A stretch of DNA of 33,944 nucleotides from Planctomycetota bacterium (GTDB lineage: Bacteria; Planctomycetota; Phycisphaerae; Phycisphaerales; SM1A02), in assembly GCA_016873115.1 (NCBI GenBank), contig VGYB01000023.1, positions 1 to 33,944 on the forward strand, in the 5' to 3' direction. The notes beneath the pieces are model-generated. The model made no database searches. It saw only the letters and a list, made by a program, of their open reading frames with translations, and had not been told where the DNA came from. Shown here one piece after another: positions 26,252-33,944 of the stretch. Every line of letters begins with the position of its first letter. The first letter of the stretch is position 1. The position numbers were made by a program, and so were the translations under genes.

Positions 26252-29200
26252 TCGTCGCTGCGCGCGTCCGCGTCGAGCGATCCCCAGCCACCGCCGCCCG
26301 GCGTCGAGATCTGCACTCGGTCTCCCGCCTTCAGTGCTGTGGTGCCCACGCCTGCGAGCGGCATGCGAACCGTGCCACGCACGAGCCACTGCTCGCCGAC
26401 GGCACCCGCCCGGCCACCAGCCATGCCATAGGGCCCGCTGGCCCGGTGCTGGCCGATGATGCTGCAGGTCACTGGCTCGAGGAAGAGCAGTTCGCGCTCG
26501 ATGCCCTCGCCGCCATCATGGATCCCTGCGCCACCGCTGCCATGGCGCAGAGCAAAGCGCATGAGCCGCACCGGATACCGCGACTCGAGCACCTCGGCAT
26601 CCGTGATGCGCGTGTTGGTCATGTGCGTGTGCACGCCGCTCTCGCCCGGGCCGAGGAAACTTGCGCCTGAACCACCGGCGATCGTTTCGTAGAAGCCAAA
26701 GTGTGCTGCACCGAAGATGAGGTTGTTCATCGTGCCTTGGCTGCAGGCCGAGGCACCGAGCAGGCGCAACAAGGCATCGACCACACGCTGGCTGGTCTCG
26801 GTGTTGCCCGCACCGACCGCGGGGCAGGCTGCAGGATCGGCATGGAACGGTGGGTTCAGGAGTCCCGGCGGCACGATGAGCTCGACTGCATCGAGGAAGC
26901 CCTCGTTCAGGGGCAGGACGCCCGCCCGGATCGGATCGTGTGCGCCGGCCATCACCCGGAGCGCGTAGAGCGTGGCGCTGCGGATCACGGCCATCGGAGC
27001 GTTGAAGTTGCCTGCATGGATCGCACCTGACCCCGTGAAGTCGATCGTCACGCGCTGCTGCGCCTGGTGGACGGCAAGCGGTCCGTCGGATGCACCATGC
27101 GGGCGTCGCGAGAGCCGCACGCAGATGGGTGTGCCATCATCGAGCAGCTCGGTCACGGTTCCCTCCGGCACCTGGGCGAGGGCACCGAACGCGGCGTGGC
27201 GGGATCGCGAGCGCAGGAGTTCGAGGGCCGGCTGGAATCGATCACCGAACCGCGTGGCCGTCGCGCGCATGCGCTCGACACCCGTGTGGTTGGCGGCAAT
27301 CTGGGCCCGCAGGTCATCGAGGTTCTGCTGCAGGGCGCGGGTGGGATGGGGCGCATGGCGCAGGAGCCCGGTCACCGCATCAAGGCAGTCGACGCCGCCG
27401 CGCACGACATGGGTTGGTGGAAGGACGACCGCCTCCTCCGCGAGGGACCGTGCGAAGGGCGGCATGCTGCCCGGTTCGATGCCGCCGAGCTCCGCGTGGT
27501 GCGCTCTCGTGGCCGCGTAGCCAAGCAGGGTGCCGCCGTCCGAACGCTCGAAGATCGGCGTGACGACCGTGACATCGGGCAAGTGGCTGCCGCCGAAGGC
27601 CGGGTGATTGGTGACGGCGACATCGCCGGGACCGAGTTCGAGCGTGGAGGCGATCGCCCGCACGCACGCACCGAGTGCACCCAAGTGCACCGGCAGGTGC
27701 GGGGCATTCACGATGAGTGCACCGTCGGCATCCAGGAGTCCGCACGAGTAATCGAGCCGGTCGCGCACATTCACGCTGACGGCGGTCGCACGCAAGGCTT
27801 CACCCATCGATTCTGCGGCGCCATGCAGGGCAGCGGCGACCAGGGCTTCAGTCGCGATCGCTGGTGCAGCGTGGGTCAGTGGCGTGGAGCGTTCAAGGAC
27901 GACGCCACCATCGAGCGTGCGAGCGGTCCATCCCTCCGGCACGACCACCGTGCAGTGGTCGAGCGCCAGACCATGCGTGGTTGCGGTCGTGGTCACCGAT
28001 GCCTCATTGGGCAGCGTCCAGGCATCGTCGGCCAGGTCTTGGTGGCGCACCCACTCGATCGTCTCGTTGCCATGCGGCGGTTCGAAGCCGAAGATGGATC
28101 GGTACTGCGCACGGAACGCTCCACGCAATTCAGGCAGGCTGGTGGTCGAGGCCGGGATGTCGATGATCGCTTCCTGATTCGCGGGGCGAACGCCGAGCGA
28201 GTCGCCGGGCGCCCGGTCTGCCGTGGCAGCCCACTCGGCGAGTCCCATGCGCAGTGAGCGCACCTCGATCGTGCCGGTACGGCTGGCACCGATCCCTTGC
28301 GCACTCAGGAGCCCGGCGCGCGCAGGGACCAGCACGCGACGCATGCCCAGGAGTTCGGCGAGTGCGCAGGCATGCATGCCACCAGCGCCACCGAAGGCGA
28401 CCAGCGTGTGCGTCGATGGATCAAGTCCTCGCCGCGCGCTGACCCGGCGGATGGCTTCGGCCATGCGCGCATCGGCCACGGTGAGGAACGCCCGCAGCAT
28501 CGTGGGCACATCCATCGATTCCCGGCGATCCACGCGCCACCGTTCGCAGAGTTCCTGCGCGCGGGCGTTGGCCGCATCGCGGTCGAGTGCGAACGGGAAG
28601 CGTGCGCCGTCCAGATGACCGAGGACCAGATGCGCATCGGTGATCGTGAGCGGACCACCCATGCCGTAGCAGGCCGGTCCTGGTGAACTGCCCGCGCTGC
28701 GCGGACCGACGCACACCTGGCCATCGATCAGATCGAGCACGCTTCCGCCGCCGGCGGCCACGCTCTCCACGGCCACGCTCGGGCTGGCGAGTTGCGCGGT
28801 CCCGAGCCTCGTGGTGGGGTTGAGCTCAAGATCATCAATCAGCCGGGCCACATCCGTGCTCGTGCCGCCCATGTCGAAGGCGATCGCCGGCAGGAGCCCG
28901 GCCGCACGCCCGGCAGCGCGCGCGCCAGCGACGCCACCGGCTGGTCCGCTGAAGAGACTGTCCTTGGGGGTGAAGAGATCGGCAGGGGCAAGGGCACCGG
29001 CGCTCGTCATGACGCGCAGCGGTGCGCCATGGAGCTCCTCACGGACCTGGTGCAGGTACTCGGCTACGGGACGCGAGAGCTGCGCATTCACGCAGGTCAC
29101 GCGCGCGCGTGCTTCGAACCCGATGGTTCGACTGAGTTCGTGGCTGAGGCTGATGGACTCGATGCCCTCTTCGACCAGGAGCTTCCGGATGCGCAGTTCA

Positions 29201-29943
29201 TGGATCGGATTGCGCCAGGCGTGCAGCAGGCAGACCGCCACGGCACCCACACCGGTCTCGCGAGCGAACCGAGCGCAGTCCTTGATCTGGTCATGATCGA
29301 TCGGTTCGAGTTCGTTGCCGGCGGCGTCCATGCGACCACGCATGCCCATGACGAAGGCATGCGGTGGTGGATCGCGTACGACCCGCAGGGCGAAGAGGTC
29401 CGGCCGGCGCTGATCGCCGATGCGCAGCAGATCCTCGTGCCCTTCGTTGGTCACGAAGAGGACCGGGGTGATGGCACCTTCGAGCAGGGCATTGGTGCCG
29501 CGGGTCGTGCCGAGCCGAACCTCCATCGCTGGCAGTCGCTTCCAGAGGGGCGTGCGGGTCAGGAGGTGCGCGGCCAGGGCGGGGGAGCTGCGTCGTGGAT
29601 CGATGACGGCTTGGCAGGGGGTACCGCGCGGCCATTCCGGTGGGATCGCTTGCGCGAGGCGGAGCATGCGGCGACCATCGGCTGCAGGTTCGTCACGATC
29701 GATGAGCAGGGCATCGGTGGTCGCCCCATGCAGCACGCTGATCGTGGTGCGGCTGAGGAAGCGTGCGATCGGAGGAAGCGTCGGCAGTTCCGCCACCACG
29801 CCGCGGTCCTCGACCGTGATGGTGGTCCGGATCAAGCCGCTCGACAGCACCTTCGCCGAGCGCGTGGATCCATCCGGTGCAACCGCCACGGCATCCGTGA
29901 AGGTGCCTCCGACATCGAGCGCAATCTGCCAGGGACGGGTCAT
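26233..29943 (-). CDS. Fused hydantoinase A/B protein (5-oxoprolinase-like)
   Basis: 1236 aa from ATG 29943 ([20 protein letters not shown]); upstream codons lack homology-like sequence. The HyuA half (about 1-640) has the ATPase-fold motifs GGTFTD (12-17), [22 protein letters not shown] and [13 protein letters not shown]. The HyuB half (about 690-1230) has [55 protein letters not shown] and a C-terminal GGGGWGS. Fusion of both halves is the arrangement of eukaryotic 5-oxoprolinase and many bacterial homologues; it cleaves cyclic amides such as 5-oxoproline with ATP. The substrate is unproven. No transporter or racemase gene adjoins it. Confidence 0.88.
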   Translation of the reverse strand: MTRPWQIALDVGGTFTDAVAVAPDGSTRSAKVLSSGLIRTTITVEDRGVVAELPTLPPIARFLSRTTISVLHGATTDALLIDRDEPAADGRRMLRLAQAIPPEWPRGTPCQAVIDPRRSSPALAAHLLTRTPLWKRLPAMEVRLGTTRGTNALLEGAITPVLFVTNEGHEDLLRIGDQRRPDLFALRVVRDPPPHAFVMGMRGRMDAAGNELEPIDHDQIKDCARFARETGVGAVAVCLLHAWRNPIHELRIRKLLVEEGIESISLSHELSRTIGFEARARVTCVNAQLSRPVAEYLHQVREELHGAPLRVMTSAGALAPADLFTPKDSLFSGPAGGVAGARAAGRAAGLLPAIAFDMGGTSTDVARLIDDLELNPTTRLGTAQLASPSVAVESVAAGGGSVLDLIDGQVCVGPRSAGSSPGPACYGMGGPLTITDAHLVLGHLDGARFPFALDRDAANARAQELCERWRVDRRESMDVPTMLRAFLTVADARMAEAIRRVSARRGLDPSTHTLVAFGGAGGMHACALAELLGMRRVLVPARAGLLSAQGIGASRTGTIEVRSLRMGLAEWAATADRAPGDSLGVRPANQEAIIDIPASTTSLPELRGAFRAQYRSIFGFEPPHGNETIEWVRHQDLADDAWTLPNEASVTTTATTHGLALDHCTVVVPEGWTARTLDGGVVLERSTPLTHAAPAIATEALVAAALHGAAESMGEALRATAVSVNVRDRLDYSCGLLDADGALIVNAPHLPVHLGALGACVRAIASTLELGPGDVAVTNHPAFGGSHLPDVTVVTPIFERSDGGTLLGYAATRAHHAELGGIEPGSMPPFARSLAEEAVVLPPTHVVRGGVDCLDAVTGLLRHAPHPTRALQQNLDDLRAQIAANHTGVERMRATATRFGDRFQPALELLRSRSRHAAFGALAQVPEGTVTELLDDGTPICVRLSRRPHGASDGPLAVHQAQQRVTIDFTGSGAIHAGNFNAPMAVIRSATLYALRVMAGAHDPIRAGVLPLNEGFLDAVELIVPPGLLNPPFHADPAACPAVGAGNTETSQRVVDALLRLLGASACSQGTMNNLIFGAAHFGFYETIAGGSGASFLGPGESGVHTHMTNTRITDAEVLESRYPVRLMRFALRHGSGGAGIHDGGEGIERELLFLEPVTCSIIGQHRASGPYGMAGGRAGAVGEQWLVRGTVRMPLAGVGTTALKAGDRVQISTPGGGGWGSLDADARSDDQNDIS

Positions 29944-29970
29944 GGGGATCACGCCATGCTGCGGATCGGG

Positions 29971-29976
29971 AGTGTA
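29971..29976 (-). promoter_or_regulatory. -10 candidate (TACACT) of the hydantoinase gene
   Basis: On the minus strand TACACT (29976-29971) lies 27 nt before the ATG at 29943. A leader of about 20 nt without a ribosome site would result. Weak support. Confidence 0.3.
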
Positions 29977-30028
29977 CGAGCACCATCCGTGGGCGAGCGT
30001 ACAGCCCATTCCTCCTGCCGCAACGCCG

Positions 30029-30034
30029 TAGACT
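30029..30034 (+). promoter_or_regulatory. -10 box (TAGACT) of waaA
   Basis: TAGACT is followed by six bases (ctcccc) and the ATG at 30041. It is the same hexamer as in front of the M32 peptidase. No Shine-Dalgarno is present; a leaderless mRNA for the waaA-thiL operon is inferred. Confidence 0.5.
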
Positions 30035-30040
30035 CTCCCC

Positions 30041-31318
30041 ATGGGCCTTGGACTGGACCTGATCTACGGAGGGGCGGCGCTCCTCAGCAGCCCGGTCTGG
30101 GTCGCGACGATGGCGGCGCGGGGCAAGCTGCGCACGGACTGGCTGGCGCGGCTGGGCCGGTGCGAAGCATGGCCCCGAACCCGCCGTGATGGCCAGGTCG
30201 TGCCGCGGGTCCTGATCCACGCCGTCAGCGTGGGCGAGGTCAACGCGGTGCGCGAACTGGTCGCGGACCTCGCCCGGGACCACGAGATCGCCGTCAGCGT
30301 GACCACCGACACCGGCATCGCCCGAGCCCGCAGCGTCTTTGCCGCGCCCGTGCGTGTGGTGCGGTACCCCTTTGATGTCTCGTGTGCCGTCCGCAGCGTG
30401 CTCGATGCCGTGCAGCCCGACGCGGTGGCCCTGGCCGAGCTCGAACTCTGGCCGAACTTCACCCAGGCGTGCGAGCGCCGCGGCATCCCGATGGCGATCG
30501 TGAACGGTCGGCTCTCGGAGCGCTCGTTCCTCCGGTCCCTCAGGATCCTGCCGCTGTTGTCACCGATGTTCCGCTGCGTGGCTGCTGTCGGGGCGCAGAC
30601 CGATGACTACGCCGAACGATTCCGTGCGATGGGCGTGGCGCACGACCGTGTGCAGGTCGTGGGCACGATGAAGTGGGATACTGCCCGGATTGCCGACACC
30701 GTCGACGGTGCCGATGCCCTCGCCGCCGCCATGGGCGTTGATCGCTCGAAGCCGCTCGTCGTGGCGGGCTCGACCGAGCCGCTGGAGCACGCGCTCCTTC
30801 GCGATGCCGTCCCCGCCGGGGTGCAACTCCTGTGCGCCCCGCGCAAGCCGGAGTGGTTCGACGATGCCGCGCGCGAACTTGCCGGGTGCGCGCGCCGTTC
30901 GACCGGTGCATGCGGCAGTTCGACGGGGCGTTTCCTCCTCGACACGATCGGTGAGTTGCGTATGGCGTATGCGTTGGCTGATGTCGTGGTGGTTGGGCGC
31001 AGTTTCGGCGAGCTCCACGGCAGCGACATGATCGAACCGGTCGCCTTGGGCAAGGCCACGATCATCGGTCCGCGCTGGGGCGATTTCGCCGAACCGGCGC
31101 AGGCGCTGCTGGCGGCCGGCGGTCTGAAGCAGGTCGAGCGGGGCGAACTTGCCGCGGCGCTCTCGGGCCTGCTCAACGATCCAGCGCATCGTGAGCGCAT
31201 GGCAGGGGCGGGGCGCACCGTGATCCGCGCGCGCCAGGGGGCCACCGCGCGCAACGCGGCGCTGGTCCGGGCGGTGCTGGCTGCACGGCAGGGGAGCACC
31301 ACCCATGCGCGAGGGTGA
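30041..31318 (+). CDS. waaA: 3-deoxy-D-manno-octulosonic acid (Kdo) transferase
   Basis: 425 aa. An N-terminal membrane-associating segment (about 1-25) precedes the GT30 catalytic domain: HAVSVGEV (60-67, containing the family's catalytic Glu), ALAELELWPNF, IVNGRLSERS, VVGTMKWD, VVAGSTEPLEH, then the C-terminal ALADVVVVGRSFGELHGSDM and IEPVALGKATIIGP. It adds Kdo to lipid A precursor at the inner face of the cytoplasmic membrane, so this organism makes Kdo-containing lipopolysaccharide. First gene of a probable waaA-thiL-tsaE run; thiL starts 14 bp before its stop. Confidence 0.9.
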   Translation: MGLGLDLIYGGAALLSSPVWVATMAARGKLRTDWLARLGRCEAWPRTRRDGQVVPRVLIHAVSVGEVNAVRELVADLARDHEIAVSVTTDTGIARARSVFAAPVRVVRYPFDVSCAVRSVLDAVQPDAVALAELELWPNFTQACERRGIPMAIVNGRLSERSFLRSLRILPLLSPMFRCVAAVGAQTDDYAERFRAMGVAHDRVQVVGTMKWDTARIADTVDGADALAAAMGVDRSKPLVVAGSTEPLEHALLRDAVPAGVQLLCAPRKPEWFDDAARELAGCARRSTGACGSSTGRFLLDTIGELRMAYALADVVVVGRSFGELHGSDMIEPVALGKATIIGPRWGDFAEPAQALLAAGGLKQVERGELAAALSGLLNDPAHRERMAGAGRTVIRARQGATARNAALVRAVLAARQGSTTHARG

Positions 31319-32243
31319 CCTGCATGCGCTGATCGCGGCCGCGAATGCGCGCCTTCCGAAGGGGGTCATGATTCCCCCCGGCGATGACATGGCGCAGGTT
31401 GCGATTGCGGGCGGCAGCGTGCTCATCGCGTGCGATCAGGTGATCGAAGGCCGGCACTTCGTCCCGAACACGCCGATCGAGCTCATCGCGCGCAAGGCGA
31501 TCGCGCGCAATGTGAGCGATGTCGCGGCGATGGCCGGTCGGCCGCTCGCGTGCCTGTGCGCAGCCACCTTGCCGAGCGACCTGCCCGAGTCAGCCGTGCG
31601 TGCGCTCACGGCGGCCTTGCAGCGTCATGCCGAGGACTTCGGTTGTCCGCTTGTGGGTGGTGACACGAGCTGGCACGGCGAGCCAGGTCATCCCTTGCAG
31701 CTCTCGATCACGATCCTGGCGCTGCCGCATGCAAGCGGTCGCGTGGTGCGTCGGGACCAAGCCAAGGATGGTGACGCGGTGATGGTCTCGGGTGCGCTCG
31801 GTGGATCCTTCGGTGCCGATGGCCTTGGGCGGCACCTGCGCTTCGAGCCGCGGGTCCGGCTGGCGCGCGAACTCGTCGATCGGTTCGGGGACGAGCTCGG
31901 TGCGATGATCGATGTGAGCGATGGTCTGGGTCGCGATCTGGACCGCATGGCGTGCGCGAGCGGGGTGGCCATCCACATCGAGGGTGATCGGATCCCGCTT
32001 CACGAAGGCTGCTCGATCGATCAGGCGCTGCGCGATGGCGAGGACCATGAATTGGCCTTCACGCTCCGTGCCGACGCGGCCAAGGGCCTTCCGGCCACCA
32101 TGGCCGGCGTGCCGCTCAGCGTGATCGGCGGGGTGCGTGCAGCGAGCGATGTGCATCCTGCGGGCGCACGCGTCTTCCTGGCGGGCGCCTGGCATGCGAT
32201 GGGATCGATGGGCTGGGAGCACGGGCCGAGTGTGGGCGCGTAG
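31305..32243 (+). CDS. thiL: Thiamine-monophosphate kinase
   Basis: 312 aa. Family blocks: PGDDMAQV (25-32), DQVIEGRHF (usually TDxxVEGVHF), ARKAIARNVSDVAAMAGRPL, LVGGDTSWHG, VSGALGGSFGADGL, MIDVSDGLGRDL and GEDHELAF. It phosphorylates thiamine monophosphate to the pyrophosphate with ATP in the cytoplasm. No other thiamine genes are nearby, as is common for thiL. It overlaps waaA by 14 bp, which implies coupling. Its TAG stop forms the first three bases of the predicted tsaE -10 box. Confidence 0.9.
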   Translation: MREGDLHALIAAANARLPKGVMIPPGDDMAQVAIAGGSVLIACDQVIEGRHFVPNTPIELIARKAIARNVSDVAAMAGRPLACLCAATLPSDLPESAVRALTAALQRHAEDFGCPLVGGDTSWHGEPGHPLQLSITILALPHASGRVVRRDQAKDGDAVMVSGALGGSFGADGLGRHLRFEPRVRLARELVDRFGDELGAMIDVSDGLGRDLDRMACASGVAIHIEGDRIPLHEGCSIDQALRDGEDHELAFTLRADAAKGLPATMAGVPLSVIGGVRAASDVHPAGARVFLAGAWHAMGSMGWEHGPSVGA

Positions 32244-32246
32244 CCT
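32241..32246 (+). promoter_or_regulatory. -10 box (TAGCCT) of tsaE overlapping the thiL stop
   Basis: TAGCCT starts with the thiL stop codon and is followed by six bases (ttcgcc) and the tsaE ATG at 32253. This could give tsaE its own leaderless transcript inside the operon. Confidence 0.45.
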
Positions 32247-32252
32247 TTCGCC

Positions 32253-32843
32253 ATGACCAGCGTGCAGGACAGGACCGTCTCGACCGCCGAGGAAACCGAG
32301 CGTGTGGCCGCCGACTTGGCGCGCACGCTGCGCCCGGGTGATGTCGTGGCGCTCGATGGTGAACTTGGCAGCGGCAAGACGAGCTTCGTACGCGGGCTGG
32401 CCGGAGGGCTGGGCTGCGAGGGCGTGGTGACCAGCCCGACCTTCGTGCGCATGCAGCGCTACACCGGCGATGGCGGCGAGTTCGTGCACATCGATGCGTA
32501 CCGCTTCGAGGGCGATGCGGATTTGGCCCAGCTCGGCTGGGATGAGCTCGTCGATGACCGTAGGGCGGTGATCGCGATCGAGTGGGCGGTCCGCGTGGCG
32601 CATGCGCTGCCGGAGCGCCGGGTCGATGTGACGCTGGCCTACGCCGAGGGCGATGCCAGGATCATCCGCATCAGGGACCGGCGGCAGGAGTTCGCGACCA
32701 AGGTGTGCGGTGTGTGCGGTCAGTCGATGCCGGCCCGCGCGGAGGGTGCCTTCTGCAGCGAGCGATGCCGCGGTGCCGATCTGCGGCGTTGGCTCGACGG
32801 CGTCTATGCCATCGGCAGCATCCCCGAAGACCAGGACGAGTGA
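32253..32843 (+). CDS. tsaE: TsaE ATPase fused to a YacG-like zinc domain
   Basis: 196 aa. Residues 1-145 are TsaE: Walker A DGELGSGKTSFVRGL (35-49), VTSPTFVR (59-66), HIDAYR (79-84) and AIEW (108-111). TsaE is the ATPase that supports TsaB-TsaD in making the t6A37 modification of tRNA. The last 46 residues carry CGVC (152-155), FCSERCRGADLRRWLDGVYA (167-186) and an acidic tail. The four Cys and the SERCRxxDLxxWLDGxY signature are those of YacG (DUF329), a small zinc protein that inhibits DNA gyrase in E. coli. Both are normally separate proteins. It is convergent with the Fur-family gene, 7 bp apart. Confidence 0.88.
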   Translation: MTSVQDRTVSTAEETERVAADLARTLRPGDVVALDGELGSGKTSFVRGLAGGLGCEGVVTSPTFVRMQRYTGDGGEFVHIDAYRFEGDADLAQLGWDELVDDRRAVIAIEWAVRVAHALPERRVDVTLAYAEGDARIIRIRDRRQEFATKVCGVCGQSMPARAEGAFCSERCRGADLRRWLDGVYAIGSIPEDQDE

Positions 32844-32850
32844 GGCAGGC

Positions 32851-33378
32851 TCAGGCCGTCGGTTCGTTGGGCTGGCGCTGGCCTTCGGGACTGACGGCGT
32901 AGATCTGGAACTTGTGGCCCACGGGTGACCAGCCGAGCTGGCGGCAGATGCGGTCGCGCAGCGCGGTGAGTTCCGCGCTCTGGAATTCGACGAGCCGGCC
33001 GGTCTTCATGCAGACCATGTAGTCGCGCGGTTCCTTGCCGTAGATGAGCTGGTAGTGGGCCTGCTTCGAATCAAAGAGCGCCTGCGTGATGATGCCGGCA
33101 TCCTGCAAGAGCTTGATCGTGCGGTAGAGCGTGGCCTTGCTCACGCGGTGGCCGCGCTGGCGCATGGACAGCAGGAGTTCCTCGACCTCGAAGAGCCCAT
33201 CGCGCGCGATGATCGCGTCGAGCACATCGGCGCGTTCGACCGTGTACTTCAGGCCCTTGGTGCGCAGGAAGCGCCGGAAGACGCTGCACAAGGGTGCCAT
33301 GACCGGGCCGCTGGCCGCTGCACCAGGCAACGATGCCGGCGTGGCGACGGTGGGCGTGGATGGGCTCGAGCGAGGCAT
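32851..33378 (-). CDS. Fur-family transcriptional regulator, atypical metal sites
   Basis: 175 aa. A low-complexity N-terminus (1-26) precedes a Fur winged helix: FRRFLRTKGLKYTVERADVL, FEVEELLLSMRQRGHRVSKA and the recognition helix TLYRTIKLLQDAGII. The C-terminal dimerisation part is recognisable (HYQLIYGKEPRDYMVCMKTG, RLVEF) but the canonical HHDHxxC reads PRDYMVC and the CxxC pair is Cys123-Thr126. The family normally binds iron, zinc or manganese, or senses peroxide; sensing here must differ or be lost. The ATG at 33378 has TACGAT 6 nt upstream on the minus strand. Confidence 0.85.
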   Translation of the reverse strand: MPRSSPSTPTVATPASLPGAAASGPVMAPLCSVFRRFLRTKGLKYTVERADVLDAIIARDGLFEVEELLLSMRQRGHRVSKATLYRTIKLLQDAGIITQALFDSKQAHYQLIYGKEPRDYMVCMKTGRLVEFQSAELTALRDRICRQLGWSPVGHKFQIYAVSPEGQRQPNEPTA

Positions 33379-33384
33379 GGAGTC

Positions 33385-33390
33385 ATCGTA
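33385..33390 (-). promoter_or_regulatory. -10 box (TACGAT) of the Fur-family gene
   Basis: On the minus strand TACGAT (33390-33385) is followed by gactcc and the ATG at 33378, the same 6-nt spacing as waaA, tsaE, the hydrolase and DUF4126. No ribosome site is present. Confidence 0.5.
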
Positions 33391-33502
33391 GGACTCGGTC
33401 CCAGCGTGTCACGGTGTGGTGCTGCGGGCAGGGTGACGGCGTTCGAGGAGTGGCGCCCGTGGATCGCGGCGGAGGCCTTGGATTGAGGGATTCAGGTCCC
33501 CG

Positions 33503-33530
33503 ACCGCCGATAATATGTGTTATGTAAAAT
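33503..33530 (+). other. dif: dif site (XerC/XerD recombination site)
   Basis: The 28 bases split as ACCGCCGATAA (XerC-type arm, 33503-33513), TATGTG (central hexamer, 33514-33519) and TTATGTAAAAT (XerD-type arm, 33520-33530). The XerD arm matches 10 of 11 bases of E. coli dif (TTATGTTAAAT); the XerC arm keeps the inner ATAA; overall 19 of 28 match. Such an A/T-rich motif is striking in this high-GC DNA. It is where XerCD resolves chromosome dimers, normally at the replication terminus, and a known target for Xer-using mobile elements. Confidence 0.82.
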
Positions 33531-33777
33531 CGCATGGGGAGTGCGGGTTCGCCGAAATGATCCAACGCATCGACTCCGACGGAGCTGATGGGAATGCGCC
33601 GTTGAAACGCCTTTCGACGCGCCCGCCTTGGGTGCGGCGCTACGAGTCTTCACTGCTGTTGACTGATCGTGGCGCAGCGCATGTTGAAAGCGGCCTACCA
33701 ACTATCCTCACCTCTGGGCAGGACAGTCACTCCTGGTTCCCGCAGGTCCCCCTGTGAACCCGGTAGGCCGAACGACC
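33531..33777 (+). other. Spacer between dif and the methylase gene
   Basis: About 250 bp of visibly less GC-biased sequence than the core genes to the left. A 60-80-residue open frame from 33515 has no recognisable features and starts inside the dif site, so I do not call it a gene. TTGACT (33659-33664) and TATCCT (33703-33708) occur, but not at standard spacing. No clear promoter or terminator is identified. Confidence 0.4.
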
Positions 33778-33944
33778 ATGCTCACCTCGGAAACCAAGAA
33801 CCGAATCAACGCCTGCCGCAACATTCTCGTCGGCAAGCTCCCACTGCCCACCGACCAGGTCGAGCTCATCACCCTCGCGCTCATCTACAAGTTCATGGAC
33901 GACCTCGACGAGGAATCCGTGACGATGGGCGGCAAGCGCAGCTT
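33778..33944 (+). CDS. hsdM: Type I restriction-modification methylase (HsdM-like), partial
   Basis: ATG 33778 begins MLTSETKNRINACRNILVGK and continues LPLPTDQVELITLALIYKFM then DDLDEESVTMGGKRS before the window ends. This matches the N-terminal helical domain of N6-adenine methylases of type I systems (TSETKxxIDxARDILVGKxP, ALIYKFMDDMD). The SAM-binding motifs lie beyond the window. The gene starts 248 bp after the dif site, in compositionally different DNA, and probably belongs to a mobile or recently gained R-M locus. Confidence 0.82.
   Translation, partial: MLTSETKNRINACRNILVGKLPLPTDQVELITLALIYKFMDDLDEESVTMGGKRS

Noticed and set aside
28792-30189. Long plus-strand open frame of 465 codons
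   Set aside because: It is antisense to the fused hydantoinase gene, whose frame carries clear family motifs; the plus-strand frame shows none and is a high-GC shadow.
33406-33486. Short plus-strand frame ending VTAFEEWRPWIAAEALD just before dif
   Set aside because: It has a protein-like tail but only about 26 codons, no ribosome site and no -10 box at the right spacing. It could be a gene remnant, but the support is too thin.
33515-33757. 80-codon frame between dif and the methylase
   Set aside because: Its start lies inside the dif site, it has no ribosome site and no recognisable features.

Overview
High-GC bacterial chromosome of about 34 kb, most likely from a Planctomycetota (Phycisphaerae-like) organism. 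The taxon call is an inference. It rests on a CxxC-YDL zinc-ribbon fragment of a kind I associate with that phylum, DUF2617, DUF1573 and DUF3553 proteins, a Gram-negative Kdo transferase (WaaA), a type-A RNase P RNA and overall gene style. Most of the window is densely packed core or housekeeping DNA. Both ends are accessory.

Left end (1-1410): an integron cassette array read on the minus strand. A complete attC site of about 128 bp (80-207) follows a 204-aa orphan cassette gene (846-232). The first codons of the next cassette gene, a signal-peptide-like protein, run off the window at base 1. The right cassette boundary (GTTAGGC at 858-852) abuts decayed DNA: a second copy of an alpha/beta-hydrolase C-terminus and a truncated zinc-ribbon membrane gene. 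No integrase gene is in the window.

Core (1411-33378): alpha/beta hydrolase, RluA-type pseudouridine synthase, class I aminotransferase, ribosomal protein L21, RNase P RNA, DUF2617, a family-4-like uracil-DNA glycosylase, a Memo-like (AmmeMemoRadiSam B) protein, a secreted DUF1573-ankyrin fusion, M32 carboxypeptidase, a small membrane protein, TypA/BipA, aspartate kinase, a SIMPL-domain protein, the AddA-AddB recombination nuclease-helicase pair, DUF4126, DUF3553, a YmdB-type phosphoesterase, a fused hydantoinase A/B (5-oxoprolinase-like), then WaaA, ThiL and a TsaE-YacG fusion convergent with an unusual Fur-family regulator.

Right end (33379-33944): a clear 28-bp dif (XerC/XerD) site at 33503-33530, followed by less GC-rich DNA and the start of a type I restriction-modification methylase (HsdM-like). 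This suggests the replication terminus, or a Xer-dependent insertion hotspot, lies here.

A pattern that cuts across the window: at least nine genes carry a TANNNT -10 hexamer ending 6-10 nt (mostly 6 or 7) before the start codon, with no Shine-Dalgarno. This implies leaderless transcripts. Other genes (rplU, the DUF1573-ankyrin gene, the SIMPL gene) have ordinary purine-rich ribosome sites. In two gene pairs the upstream gene's TAG stop is itself the first half of the downstream -10 box.
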